Positions 36,496-45,844 of a stretch of DNA of 64,000 nucleotides are shown piece after piece (position 1 is the stretch's first letter; each line of letters starts with the position of its first letter). Under the pieces are notes generated by a model, which saw only the letters and a list, made by a program, of their open reading frames with translations, had not been told where the DNA came from and searched no databases. This DNA is from Methylobacterium aquaticum (GTDB lineage Bacteria; Pseudomonadota; Alphaproteobacteria; Rhizobiales; Beijerinckiaceae). The position numbers were made by a program, and so were the translations under genes. The DNA is taken from contig NZ_CP043627.1 in the NCBI RefSeq assembly GCF_016804325.1, positions 6,924,192 to 6,988,191 of the forward strand, in the 5' to 3' direction.

Positions 36496-39400
36496 TCACC
36501 GCGGCGACGCCCCTTCCGGCCGGCAGGCCCCGCCGAGCAGCCGGTCCACCGCCGCGTCGAGCTGCGGGTCGCGGCCCTCGGCCCAGGCGGCGGGGTCGGC
36601 CGGGACCGCGAGGTCCGGCAGCACGTCGGTGTTCTCGAGCCGCGTGCCGTCGGTGCGATGGAGCGGGACCTGCGGCAGCCCGTAGGTGAGGCGCGGTACG
36701 ATCTGCGAGGGCACCCACCAGACGAAGGTGCCGGTGCCGGCCGCCGGCTCGCCGACGAGCGGGCCGATGCCGAGGTCGTGGTAGCCCTGCGGGAAGATCG
36801 AGGCGTCGGAATAGCTCGCGCCGTTCATCAGCACCGCCGAAGCGCGGATCCAGCGGTCGCGCGGGTCGCTCTGGACCGGGCCGGAGCGGGGCGCGAAGGT
36901 GAGGTAGGGCCGGCCCGACAGCAGCGTCAGCAGCTGGTTGTGCAGGTTGCCGCCGCCGTTGAAGCGCACGTCGACCACCAGCCCTTCGGCCCGGCCGAAG
37001 CGCCCGAAGATGTCCGCGAAGGTGGTGCGGTAGGAGGCCGCGTTCATCGCCCGCACATGCACGTAGCCGAGGCGGCCGCAGGAGCGGGCCGCCACCGCGT
37101 CCCGGCGCTGCCGGCGCCAGCGCTCGAAGGCGAGGTCGCGCTCGCGCTCCAGGCTCACCGGCACCCGCCGCTCGCGCAGCGCCGTCCCGTCCGGCTTGAC
37201 GAACGCCACCTCGATCCGCCGGTCCCTGGTGCCGCGCAGCAGGCGGCGGAGGCCGCCCGCCTCGGGCACCGCCTCCCCGTCGATCGCCGTGATCACGTCG
37301 CCGGGGGAAAGCCGCATGTCGCCGGCATCGAACGGGCCGGCGGGCAGGATGGCCGCCACCCGCATGCCCGGGCCGGGATAGGTCTCGTCGTAGTAGAGCC
37401 CGAGGGAGGCGGTCTGCTCGCCCGGCGGAACGCCGGGGCCGAGGGACGCACCGGTATGCGAGGCGTCGAGCTCGCCCGCCATCTCGGACAGGAGCTCGGC
37501 GAGGTCGCGGGCGTCGGCGAGCGCCGGCAGGAACCGGGCGTAGCGGGTCCGCACCGCGTCCCAATCGACCCCGTGCATCCCGGATCGAGGAATTTTTCCC
37601 GCGTCAGGCGCCAGTACTGCGCGAAGCCGGCCGCGAGGCGCGCCGCCGGATCGTGGCCGGCCTCCGCCTCGACCCGGACATGGCGCGAGGTGCCCTTGGC
37701 CAGGTCGACCTCGGTGAAGCCGTTGGCGGAGAGGAACGACAGGGTGCGCTGGTCGCGGCTCAGCCGCACCGGGGAGTAGCGGTAGGCGGGCAGGTCCGAG
37801 AAGACCGTGCGGCGGGTACCCTGGCGCAGGTCGCGGATCGTGCCTGTCAGCGCGGAGCCCTCACCCTTCGGCCGCTCTCGCTGCTCGACGACGAGCAGGC
37901 TCGTCCCGTCGCGGAGCATCAGGGCCTGGACCACGTCGACATGGCCCTGGGACAGCCGGTGCCGGCGGTCCTCCAGCCCCTCGGGATCGAAGGCCTGCGG
38001 CTCGGGGGCCGGGTGGGCGGGCGCGGCCCGGGCCGGCGCGGATCCGGCCTCGGGCGATCCCGGCGCGCGGGCGGCCTCGCCGGGGGCCTCGGGCAGGACC
38101 GGGGCGCGCAGGCGGGCCTCGAAGGCGTCCCGGGCCCGGCGCGAGGCGAAGACCGCGTCGATGTCGGCGGGCTCGGCGGCGCCGGAGGCCGAGTGCAGGT
38201 CCTCCGGCTCGCTGCGCCAGATCAGCATCCCGCCATCCGGGCTCCACTGCGCCTCGCTCTGGCCCTCGCCGGCCGGCGCCACCCGCTCAGGCGGCCGCGA
38301 GCCGTCCGCCGGCACCACCGCGACGTTGCGGACGAAGCCCCGGTCGATCTGGACCGGCAGCGCCAGCCAGCGCCCGTCCGGCGACCAGGACAGCCACCAC
38401 GACCAGTCGTGGGAGGAATAGAACAGGCCCGGGGGCACCACCTCGCGGTCGGCGCCGGTCGCCGGGTCGAGGACGTGGACCGCGCTACGGTCGTGGAGAT
38501 AGGCGATGCGGCGTCCGTCCGGCGACCATGTCGGCTGGAGGGCGTCGCCCGGCGGGGTCGGCAGCGCGCGCTCGACGATCCGGGTCGCCTGGGCGAAGCC
38601 GCGCTCGTCGGCTTGCGCCGGTGTGGCCTCGTAGAGGCCCCAATGCCCGTCGCGCTCGGCCGCGTAGACGAGGCGGCGGCCGTCGGGCGAGAAGACGGGG
38701 CTGCGCTCCTCGCCGGCCGTGCGGGTGATCCGCTTGACCGACTTCCCGTCCCGGGAGGCGACGTAGATCTCGCCCTGCGCCACCAGGGCGATCTCCTGGC
38801 CGCCCGGCGAGGCGGCGAGGTCGGAGAAGTCGGAGATGCGGGCCGGCACCTCGCCGGAAAAGGTCGCCTCCGTCACCGCGACCGGCACGGGCTCCGGCGC
38901 CGCAGCGCCCCGGCGCAGGCGGTAGATCCGCCCCTCTCGCGCGAAGGCGAGGTCGCCGTCGCGGGAGGCGGAGAGGAAGCGCACGGGCGCGCCGTCGAAA
39001 TGCGTGACCTGGCGCGGCACCCTGTCCGCCAGGGACAGGCGCCAGACGTTGAGCGAGCCGGACGCCTCGCCGAGATAGGCGATCTCGCCGCCGGGCAGCC
39101 AGACCGCGCCGCGGTTCTCGCGGGTGCCCTCGGTCAGGCGCTCGTGGCGGCCGGTGGCGGCGTCGTAGAGCCAGACCTGGCGCACCGCCCGCGAGACCTG
39201 GTGCTGGCGGAAGCGCTGCTCGATGTTGGGGCTGGTATAGAGGAGGCGGCGCCCCTCCGGATCCCAGGTGGCGTCGCGGGCGGCATTCGGCAGGACCAGG
39301 GTCTCGCGCCCGCCCGCCAGCGGCACGGCATAGACCTGGGCCGCGTATTCGGAGAGGCCCGGCGGCGCGAAGGTGCGGGTCGCGTCGCCGAGGAGGCGTG

Positions 39401-39875
39401 AGGCGAACAACACCGCCCGCCCGTCGGGCGTGACGCTCATCGGCCGCTCGTCGAGGGAGGACCAGGTCAGGCGCCGCGCCTCGCCGCCCTCGGTCGGGGT
39501 GCTGTACAGGTTGAGGGCGCCGGACCGGTCGGCGGCGAAGGCGATGGTCTGCCCGTCGGGCGACCAGAGCGGCGTCTCGGCATGGAGGCCGGCAGGGGTC
39601 AGCGCCCGCGCCTCGCCGCCGCCCGCCGGCACGGTCCAGAGCCGGCCGCGGAACCGGAAGGCGATCCGGCTGCCATCCGGCGACAGGGCCGGTTCCCGCA
39701 GCCAGAGCGGCCGCTCGGCGGCCCGGCCTTCTGCAGCGCACAGGAGGAGCGCCACGACGAGGCAGAGGCGAGCCGGCAGGCCGACCTTCGATCGGCTGAT
39801 GTTTCTGCCGCGTTTCGGAGCTTCATTGCGAAACCGGCTGCGGATGTCGCGAAATCTGCTCGAGAGCCTGCGCAT
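36496..39875 (-). pseudogene. Tricorn-like protease (PD40 propellers + PDZ + S41 peptidase), frame-broken
   Basis: Two adjoining frames make one 1126-residue protein. The N-terminal part (39875 to about 37580) has a signal peptide (LCLVVALLLCAAEGRAA) and two TolB/PD40-type propellers with repeated SPDGRR(I/L)-like motifs and an Ala/Pro-rich linker. The C-terminal part has a PDZ segment (SPGDVITAIDGEAV) and an S41 core with VVDVRFNGGG and the nucleophile serine in NGASYSDASIFP. The break is at CCC 37579-37581; one extra C restores DPG-MHGVDW, the normal tricorn sequence. Either a true recent pseudogene or a one-base consensus error. Confidence 0.85.
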
Positions 39876-39944
39876 TCCGCACCGCCGGGACTTGCCTTCG
39901 TCGTTCTATCCTTGCGTAAGGCAACGATTCGGCGCTGTCGAGCG

Positions 39945-40241
39945 TCAGGCCACCCGCCGCGGCGCCGGAATCCCGGCCTGGCGATGGGCGTCCTCGAACA
40001 GGTCGCTGAGCGCGTTGCCGGCATCGCGGGCGATGCGGGTCGAGGCGGTACCCTCGCTCCCCTCCGCGACGATCGCCCGAAGCGCGTCCGCGGTCCGCGC
40101 CTCGATGGCGTGGAACAGGCCCGCGGCCGCCCTGGCATCGACGCCGCGCAGCACGGCGGCGAGGTCGCGATAGGCTTCCTCCAGGAGGTGATGGGCCAAG
40201 CGCTCGGCCGCCCGCGCCTCCGTCGGCGCGTCGTCGCGCAT
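39945..40241 (-). CDS. Hypothetical helical protein (98 residues)
   Basis: ATG at 40241 with AGGAGGGACG upstream. All-helical, acidic/alanine-rich (ERLAHHLLEEAYRDLAAVLRGVDARAAAGLFHAIEARTADALRAIVAEG) ending in AGIPAPRRVA. No signal peptide or membrane helix; no family recognised. It lies between the tricorn-like gene and the insertion sequence. Confidence 0.5.
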   Translation of the reverse strand: MRDDAPTEARAAERLAHHLLEEAYRDLAAVLRGVDARAAAGLFHAIEARTADALRAIVAEGSEGTASTRIARDAGNALSDLFEDAHRQAGIPAPRRVA

Positions 40242-40363
40242 GCGTTCGTCCCTCCTGCCGGCAGGAATGGACGGTGCCCCCGCTGGATTGTGCGGAGCTT
40301 GCGCGGTGGATCCTCCCGCAGGGGGGGCTGGCCGGAAAAGCAGGGACGCGCGGGTGTCCCCCC

Positions 40364-40538
40364 CCTCTCGCCTGGACGGGCTATCGCATGCACACATCTC
40401 GGTCTGAGCGATGTCTCCTTTCAAGGTGATGCGCCTCCCCTCCCCCTTGTGGGGAGGGGTAAGGGGGTGGGGGTGGTGCAGGAGGCACCGCCGAGGTTTA
40501 TCCGGCACCACCCCCACCCCTAGCCCCTCCCCACAAGG
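40364..40538. repeat. Palindromic repeat, family D, truncated by the insertion sequence
   Basis: Starts with the outer arm CACACATCTCGGTCTGAG and continues through GGGGAGGGGTAAGGGGGTGGGGGTGGTGCAGG-type core and most of the second core arm, stopping at CCCCTCCCCACAAGG where the insertion sequence begins. The outer right arm seen in the 22686-22975 copy is missing on the far side of the element. Confidence 0.7.
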
Positions 40539-41822
40539 CAGGGCTGTCCGGGGAAGTTAGGAGGCATGGGCCGTCCTCCTTCTGCGCCTGGTTGCGGTCG
40601 GTCTTGGCGATAGCAGGGCCCGGACCTCGGCCCAGGTCTGCGGCTCGAACAAGCCCTGTCGCAGCAGGTCGACGAAGCGCAGGATCGGCACGCGCGGGCA
40701 GTGGCGGCGCAGCGCCAGGCGCAGCAGCGCGAAGGTGATCATCGCCGCCACCAACTGCAGGCGCACGGCTTCCTCGCTGTGGCCCAGGAAGCGGCGGATC
40801 GCCAGGTGCTGCTTGAGCCAGCGGAACAACAGCTCGATCTGCCAGCGCGTCTTGTAGAGGGCGGCGATCTGGGTGGCGGGACGGGTCAGGTCGTTGGTCA
40901 CCAGCGTCAGGCGTGCTCCGCCCTCGTGGCGGCGCAACTGGATCCGGCGCAGGCCCATGCCCAGGCGCGAGTCGCCCTTGCTGGCCAGGGCGACCTCGTG
41001 ATCGGCCAGCAGCGTGAAGCCGTCGCCCTCCCGCTCGGGCTCGGGCGGCAGGGGACGGCCGGTGCGCACGCGCAGGCGCATGTTGGTCTTGGGTCGGGTG
41101 ACGAACGTCGCCTGGGCCTCGGCGATGGCGCTCCACCAGCCGTAGTGGCAATAGCCCTTGTCGAAGACGTATGTGGCGCCGCGCTCCAGCGGGATCCGGC
41201 GGCCGATCTCGGCATCGTTGCGGGTGGCGGGGGTGAGGTCGAGCAGGCGGGGCTGGTGGGTTTCGGGTGTGTAGGCCAGGTGCAGCTTCATCCCGCGGAT
41301 GCGGCCGTTCGAGCGGGCCCAGCCGTGCAGGGCGCCGAGCGGGATCGGGGTGGCATCGATCAGGCGCAGCAAGGTGCGTCCGTCGCGGCGCAGGCGACGG
41401 TCGAGTTGGCCGACCAGGCGGGCGAAGGTCTCGGTGAACACCGCCAGGGGGCGGCGCTGGTTGGCATCCGAGAGGGTCGAGCGATGCAGCCGCCCGGTGC
41501 CGAGCTGGGGATGGGCCGCGGCGTGAGCGTTCCAGGCGACCTCCAGGGCGCGCAAGCTGGCGGCGGGGCTGAGCTGGGCGAAGATCAGGGCCAGCAGGTG
41601 ATCCCAGGAGGAGAAGCACTTGTCGTAGGCGTCGGCGCCGTGGCGCGCGACGCTTTGGGCGATCTGCTGGCGATCGAGGCCTTCCAGCAGCTGGGCGAAG
41701 CGGGTATCGCTGGGGTGCATGTCCTGCCCGGATGTTCGTGTCTCGACAACCGGACAACTCCCGGATCACCTCCGGCGTGGCAGGGCATGCACCCAGACCC
41801 AAATTTTCCCCGGACAGCCCTG
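40539..41822 (-). mobile_element. IS4-family insertion sequence, apparently complete
   Basis: About 1284 bases with perfect 17-base terminal inverted repeats CAGGGCTGTCCGGGGAA (40539-40555) and its inverse (41806-41822), enclosing one transposase gene. The left flank is a family D palindrome and the right flank a family E palindrome. No matching direct repeats are visible at the two edges, unlike a simple transposition product. Confidence 0.85.
40557..41720 (-). CDS. IS4-family DDE transposase
   Basis: 387 residues. An N-terminal DUF4372-like region (HPSDTRFAQLLEGLDRQQIAQSVARHGADAYDKCFSSWDHLLALIFAQLS) precedes the catalytic core: first Asp in LIDATPIPL, second Asp in YVFDKGYCHYGWW, and the Y-2-R-3-E-6-K signature YKTRWQIELLFRWLK with the catalytic Glu. 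A basic RRRRRTAHAS tail ends it. Its stop lies just inside the left terminal repeat. The gene looks intact and so potentially active. Confidence 0.93.
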   Translation of the reverse strand: MHPSDTRFAQLLEGLDRQQIAQSVARHGADAYDKCFSSWDHLLALIFAQLSPAASLRALEVAWNAHAAAHPQLGTGRLHRSTLSDANQRRPLAVFTETFARLVGQLDRRLRRDGRTLLRLIDATPIPLGALHGWARSNGRIRGMKLHLAYTPETHQPRLLDLTPATRNDAEIGRRIPLERGATYVFDKGYCHYGWWSAIAEAQATFVTRPKTNMRLRVRTGRPLPPEPEREGDGFTLLADHEVALASKGDSRLGMGLRRIQLRRHEGGARLTLVTNDLTRPATQIAALYKTRWQIELLFRWLKQHLAIRRFLGHSEEAVRLQLVAAMITFALLRLALRRHCPRVPILRFVDLLRQGLFEPQTWAEVRALLSPRPTATRRRRRTAHAS

Positions 41823-41823
41823 C

Positions 41824-42007
41824 CCTCCGCGGGGGAGGGTGGACCCTGCGTCAGCCGGGGCCGGGAGAGGGGCAGCGCGACGCTGATTCATTTCGCGCCC
41901 GTCACCACGGTCGCGACATCTCCGGAAGCGGCGTCCCCTCTCCCGGCCTGGCACGAGTGCTGCGCACTCGCCGCAGGCCACCCTCCCCCGCAGAGGGGGG
42001 AGGGGTC
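41824..42007. repeat. Palindromic repeat, family E copy 1
   Basis: Arms CCTCCGCGGGGGAGGGTGG and CCACCCTCCCCCGCAGAGG enclose inner arms CGGGAGAGGGGC / CCCCTCTCCCGG and a centre with GCGACGCTGAT and GGTCGCGAC...TCCGGAAGCG shared with 54947-55112. Directly abuts the right end of the insertion sequence; together they fill the gap before the next gene. Confidence 0.8.
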
Positions 42008-42095
42008 AGGCACGGCAGCCGTCGCTCCCGCACTTCTCGACCTATTGTATCGCTTGCTGTGTTTCAGTTTCGCAGGCCGCCAGCCTTCGGCCACC

Positions 42096-42338
42096 TCACC
42101 CCTTCTGCGGCCGCAGCACCCCGTCGCTGGTCTTCGGATCCGGGGCCGGCGGGGTCGACCGCACGGTGCCGGTCGCGTCGGTGTCGCCGGGGCGGACGCG
42201 CTCGGGCAGGGTCTCGTGGGGCGGGGGCATGTTGGGGGTCTGCTCACGGCTGCGTTGCGGCGTGTCCGTGACCTGCGCCAGGACAGGCGTGGCGGCCAGG
42301 ACGGCGAGCAGGACGAGGCGGCTGGTGCCCCTGGTCAT
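42096..42338 (-). CDS. Small exported proline-rich protein (80 residues)
   Basis: Signal peptide MTRGTSRLVLLAVLAATPVLAQ (cleavage after VLA), then a hydrophilic, Pro/Thr/Arg-rich chain (MPPPHETLPERVRPGDTDATGTVRS) without cysteines or helices. GAGGAG precedes the ATG at 42338. No family recognised; probably periplasmic and unstructured. Confidence 0.6.
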   Translation of the reverse strand: MTRGTSRLVLLAVLAATPVLAQVTDTPQRSREQTPNMPPPHETLPERVRPGDTDATGTVRSTPPAPDPKTSDGVLRPQKG

Positions 42339-42415
42339 CGGGCTCTCCTCGACAAGATGGCGGGCAGTCTTGCCGGAGTAATGGCCCGGCCTCTGATCCG
42401 GTTCCCGGTCAGGCC

Positions 42416-43063
42416 TCAGCGCAGCGACAGCATGCCGATCACCGCGTCGCCGGCCATCCGCTTGTGGCGGGCCCGCAGGGCCGGCGCGTCGAGGTCGACG
42501 GAGAAGATCGCCCCGAAGGTGTGGCGGTTCGAGACCCGGAAGAAGCAGAGCGCGCTGATCATCAGGTGGACGTCGAGGGGATCGACGTCGGCGCGGAAGA
42601 CGCCGTCGGCCTGCCCGCGGACGATGATGTCGGTGATGGTGCGGATCACCCCAAGATTGAGCCCGCGGATCGTCTCCGATCCCGACAGGTGCTCGGCCCG
42701 GTGGATGTTCTCGATGGCGACGAGGCGGATGAAATCCGGATGGGCCTCGTCGTACTCGAAGGTAAACTCGACGAGGCGGCGGATCGCCTCGGCCGGGCTC
42801 AGGTTGCCGAGGTCGAGATCGGCCTCGACCTGCCGGATGTCGGCATAGGCCTTCTCCAGCACCGCGAGGTACAGGCCCTCCTTGCTGCCGAAGTAATAGT
42901 AGATCATCCGCTTCGAGGTGCGGGTGCGCTCGGCGATGGCATCGACCCGCGCGCCGCTGAGCCCGAAGGCCGAGAATTCCTCGGTCGCGACCGCCAGGAT
43001 GTCGGCCTTGGTCCGCTCGGGATCCTTGGTGCGGGGAGAGGCGCGGGGCGTGACGGCGTCCAT
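42416..43063 (-). CDS. TetR/AcrR-family transcriptional regulator
   Basis: 215 residues. The helix-turn-helix (about 18-65) reads ILAVATEEFSAFGLSGARVDAIAERTRTSKRMIYYYFGSKEGLYLAVLEKAY, a textbook TetR_N domain; the remainder is a helical ligand/dimer domain with HPDFIRLVAIENIHRAEHL and ISALCFFRVSNRHTFGAIF. ATG at 43063 is chosen as the nearest start to the conserved domain. Its target is not evident: neighbours are a repeat and the pca cluster, which has its own IclR regulator. Confidence 0.87.
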   Translation of the reverse strand: MDAVTPRASPRTKDPERTKADILAVATEEFSAFGLSGARVDAIAERTRTSKRMIYYYFGSKEGLYLAVLEKAYADIRQVEADLDLGNLSPAEAIRRLVEFTFEYDEAHPDFIRLVAIENIHRAEHLSGSETIRGLNLGVIRTITDIIVRGQADGVFRADVDPLDVHLMISALCFFRVSNRHTFGAIFSVDLDAPALRARHKRMAGDAVIGMLSLR

Positions 43064-43162
43064 GATCCAACGGTTCGGCGGGCAAGGCCGAGGCGGCCGG
43101 TACGGTGATCTACCATCCCGGCCGCCCCGGCGCATCGACTCGAGACAGGTCTTCGCGCCGAC

Positions 43163-43291
43163 TTATACCAATGGCCCAAGATGCTGACGCATCGGGCCAT
43201 TGAGCCATCTCGAATTGTCTACGCCAAGCCAGAGGCTTGACGAAAATTCGAGAACGAAACCAAAGGTCGTTTCCAACGACCGTTGGTATTA
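43163..43291. repeat. MITE-like repeat, family G copy 1
   Basis: 129 bases starting TTATACCAATGG and ending CCGTTGGTATTA, i.e. imperfect terminal inverted repeats. Only four bases differ from 50564-50692; a diverged inverted third copy is at 61916-62045. Internal hairpins include GGCCC...GGGCC. The right end supplies the TAA stop (43291-43289) of the pcaDC gene. Confidence 0.88.
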
Positions 43292-44469
43292 GGTCAACTC
43301 GTCGCCCAGCACCTCGCGGGCCCAGCGGAAGGCCCCGTTCGCCGCCGGCACGCCGGCATAGATCGCGGTCTGGATCAGCAGGGCCTGCAACTCGGACACG
43401 GTGACGCCGTTGCGCAAGGCCGGGCGGATGTGGAGCTTGAACTCCTCCTCGCGGCCGAGCGCCACCATCATGGCGAGCGTCACGAAGGAGCGGGTCTTCC
43501 ACGGGATGCGCGGGTCGCCCCAGACCTCGCCCCAGGCGGTGCGGGTGATGAAGTCCTGCCACGGCCCGGCGAAGCCCCCGGCCGCCGCGAGCGAGCGCTC
43601 GACATGGGCCTCTCCGAGCACGCTCTTGCGGTTGGCAAGTCCCGTCTCGAACGCCACCGCGCCGGTCGCCGCCTCGGGCGCCTCCCGGTGCCGGTCGAGG
43701 AAGCCGAGGAGATGGGCGGCGGTGGCCGCCGGCTGCTCGACGGAGAGGAGATGGGCGGCATTGGGCAAAACCACCAGTTCGGCGTGGCGGATGCCGTCGC
43801 AGATCTCCTGCGCCATGGCGGGCGGCGTCGCCGGGTCGTCGCGCCCGGCGATCACCAGGGTCGGCGCGGTGATGCGGTCGAGCACCGGGCGCAGGTCCAT
43901 GCGGCCGATGGCGTTGCAGCACACCGCGTAGCCGGCGGAATCCGTCCCCGTGAACTGCCCGCGCACCGGCGCCACCGCGTCGGAGGCCCTGGACGGGAAG
44001 TCGGGCGTGAACCAGCGGGTCATCGTCGCCTCGACGATCGCCGCCGTGCCCTTCTCGCGCACCAGAGCGGCGCGCTCGTTCCACGACGCCTCGCTCGGCA
44101 TGAAGGCGGCGGTCGCCATCAGGGTCAGGCTGATCACCCGGTCCGGGTGACGGCTCGCCGCCGCCTGGCCGGTCATGCCGCCGAGCGACAGGCCGACGAC
44201 GTGGGCGCGGGGAGGCCGAGCGCATCGAGGAGCCCGATCAGGTCCTCGGCCAGGTCCTCGACCTCGATGCGCTCATCGCGCACCTGCGAGGCGCCGTGGC
44301 CGCGTGTGTCGTAGCGCAGCACGCGGTAGCGGCCGCGCAAGTACGGCACCAGCGGGTCCCACATCGCCAGCGACGTGCCGAGCGAGTTGGAAAAGACCAC
44401 CACCGGCGCACCGCTCGGGCCGGAGAGCTCGTAGTTCAGAAGGGTACCGTTGGCCTCGATCCGGGGCAT
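43289..44469 (-). pseudogene. pcaDC: PcaD-PcaC fusion (enol-lactonase + carboxymuconolactone decarboxylase), frame-broken
   Basis: Bifunctional enzyme for two steps of the protocatechuate branch: decarboxylation of 4-carboxymuconolactone (C-terminal PcaC, about 265-393, with the conserved WGEVWGDP and LRNGVTVSELQALL motifs) and hydrolysis of beta-ketoadipate enol-lactone (N-terminal alpha/beta hydrolase, VVVFSNSLGTSLAMWDPLVPYL, RYDTRGHGAS, DDPATPP). The frame breaks near CCCC at 44209-44212 (read on the minus strand); one added C gives the expected nucleophile-elbow sequence GLSLGG. Stop TAA comes from the adjoining repeat. Start ATG at 44469 is 12 bases after pcaB. Confidence 0.9.
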
Positions 44470-44481
44470 GGAAACCTCAGG

Positions 44482-45840
44482 TTATGCGGAATGGAGAAAG
44501 GCGGTGAGGCGCGAGACTTCCGCCAGCGCCCGGTCGGCGGTGCGGGCTCCGGCGCGGATGGCGGGGCCTAGATCGAAGGCGGCGTCGAGATCGGCGCCCG
44601 CCGTCTCGGGCCGGGCACGCAAGACCTCCCGGAGCGAACCCTGCCCGTCGCGCACCGCGCCGGCGGCCTCCTCCACCAGGGCGTGGGCGGCCTTGGCGCC
44701 GGTCACCGGGCTCAACCGGCTCGCGGCGGCGTCGGCGAAGAGGAGGCCTTGCGTCACGTCGAGGTTGCGGCGCATCCGATCGGGATCGGGCACCAGCCCC
44801 TGGGCGAGGCCGCGGGCCTCGCGCAACGCGCCGGAGGCGAGGCCGAACAGGGTCGGCAGGGCGTGCCACTCGGCGTGCCAGGCGCCGGCCGGGCGCTCGT
44901 GGGCCGCCGCCATCCCGTCGAGCAGGGTGAGGCTCGTGCCCTTGGCGGCGCCGAAGGCGGAGAGGATCACCGTCGAGGAGACGGGGTTGCGCTTGTGCGG
45001 CATCGCCGAGGAGCCGCCGCGGCCCGGCACGTAGGGCTCGGCCACCTCACCGACTTCCGTGGTGGCGAGATGCGCGACGTCGGTGGCGAACTTGGCGAGC
45101 GCCCCCATCAGCAGGGCGAGCCACGAGCCGGTCTCGGCGATGCGGGCGCGGCGCGTGTGCCAGGGGGCGAGGTCGGGATGGAGGCCGAGGGCCGCCGCGA
45201 AACCGTCGCCGACCGCTTCTGCCGTCTCGCCGAGGCCGGCAAGCGTGCCGACGGGACCGCCGAGCGAGGCGGTGAGCACCCGATCGCGCAAGGAAGGCAG
45301 CAGGGCCGCCACCTCGGCGATGCCGAGCGCCCAGATCGCCGCCTTGAAGCCGAAGGTGACGGGGGCGGCGTGCTGGCCGTAGGTGCGGCCGACGCACGGC
45401 GTCTCGCGGTGCTGGCGGGCGATGGCGGACAGCCCGTCGAGGATCGCCTTCAGGTCGGCCGCCACGAGGTCGAGGGCGTCGCGGACCTGGAGCACCAGGG
45501 CGGTATCGGCGATGTCCTGGGTGGTGGTCGCCTTGTGGAAGGCGGGCTCCAGTTCGGGGGGCAGCGCGCCCTGCACCGCCTTGACGAACGGGATCACCGG
45601 CACGCCGGACACGGCGGTGCGCCGGCCCAGAGCCGCCGGATCGAGCGCCTTCGGGGGGATCGCTTCGATGGCAGGGCTGAGCGAGGCCGGCACAAGGCCG
45701 GCCTGGCCTTGCGCCCGCGCCAGGGCCGCCTCGGCCCGCAGCATCGCCGCCACCCGGGCCTCGTCGGCGAAGACGGCGCGCATCGCGTCCGTGGCGAAGA
45801 GGGGCCCGAGCAGGGCGGAGTCGAGGGCCGAGAGTGTCAT
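44482..45840 (-). CDS. pcaB: 3-carboxy-cis,cis-muconate cycloisomerase
   Basis: Converts 3-carboxymuconate to 4-carboxymuconolactone. 452 residues of the fumarase/aspartase superfamily: FVKAVQGALP... early helix region, QDIADTALVLQVRDAL, GRTYGQHAAPVTFGFKAAIWALG and the superfamily signature GSSAMPHKRNP at about 274-284. Four bases after the BKACE stop and 12 before pcaDC, so cotranscribed. Confidence 0.95.
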   Translation of the reverse strand: MTLSALDSALLGPLFATDAMRAVFADEARVAAMLRAEAALARAQGQAGLVPASLSPAIEAIPPKALDPAALGRRTAVSGVPVIPFVKAVQGALPPELEPAFHKATTTQDIADTALVLQVRDALDLVAADLKAILDGLSAIARQHRETPCVGRTYGQHAAPVTFGFKAAIWALGIAEVAALLPSLRDRVLTASLGGPVGTLAGLGETAEAVGDGFAAALGLHPDLAPWHTRRARIAETGSWLALLMGALAKFATDVAHLATTEVGEVAEPYVPGRGGSSAMPHKRNPVSSTVILSAFGAAKGTSLTLLDGMAAAHERPAGAWHAEWHALPTLFGLASGALREARGLAQGLVPDPDRMRRNLDVTQGLLFADAAASRLSPVTGAKAAHALVEEAAGAVRDGQGSLREVLRARPETAGADLDAAFDLGPAIRAGARTADRALAEVSRLTAFLHSA

Positions 45841-45844
45841 CGGA

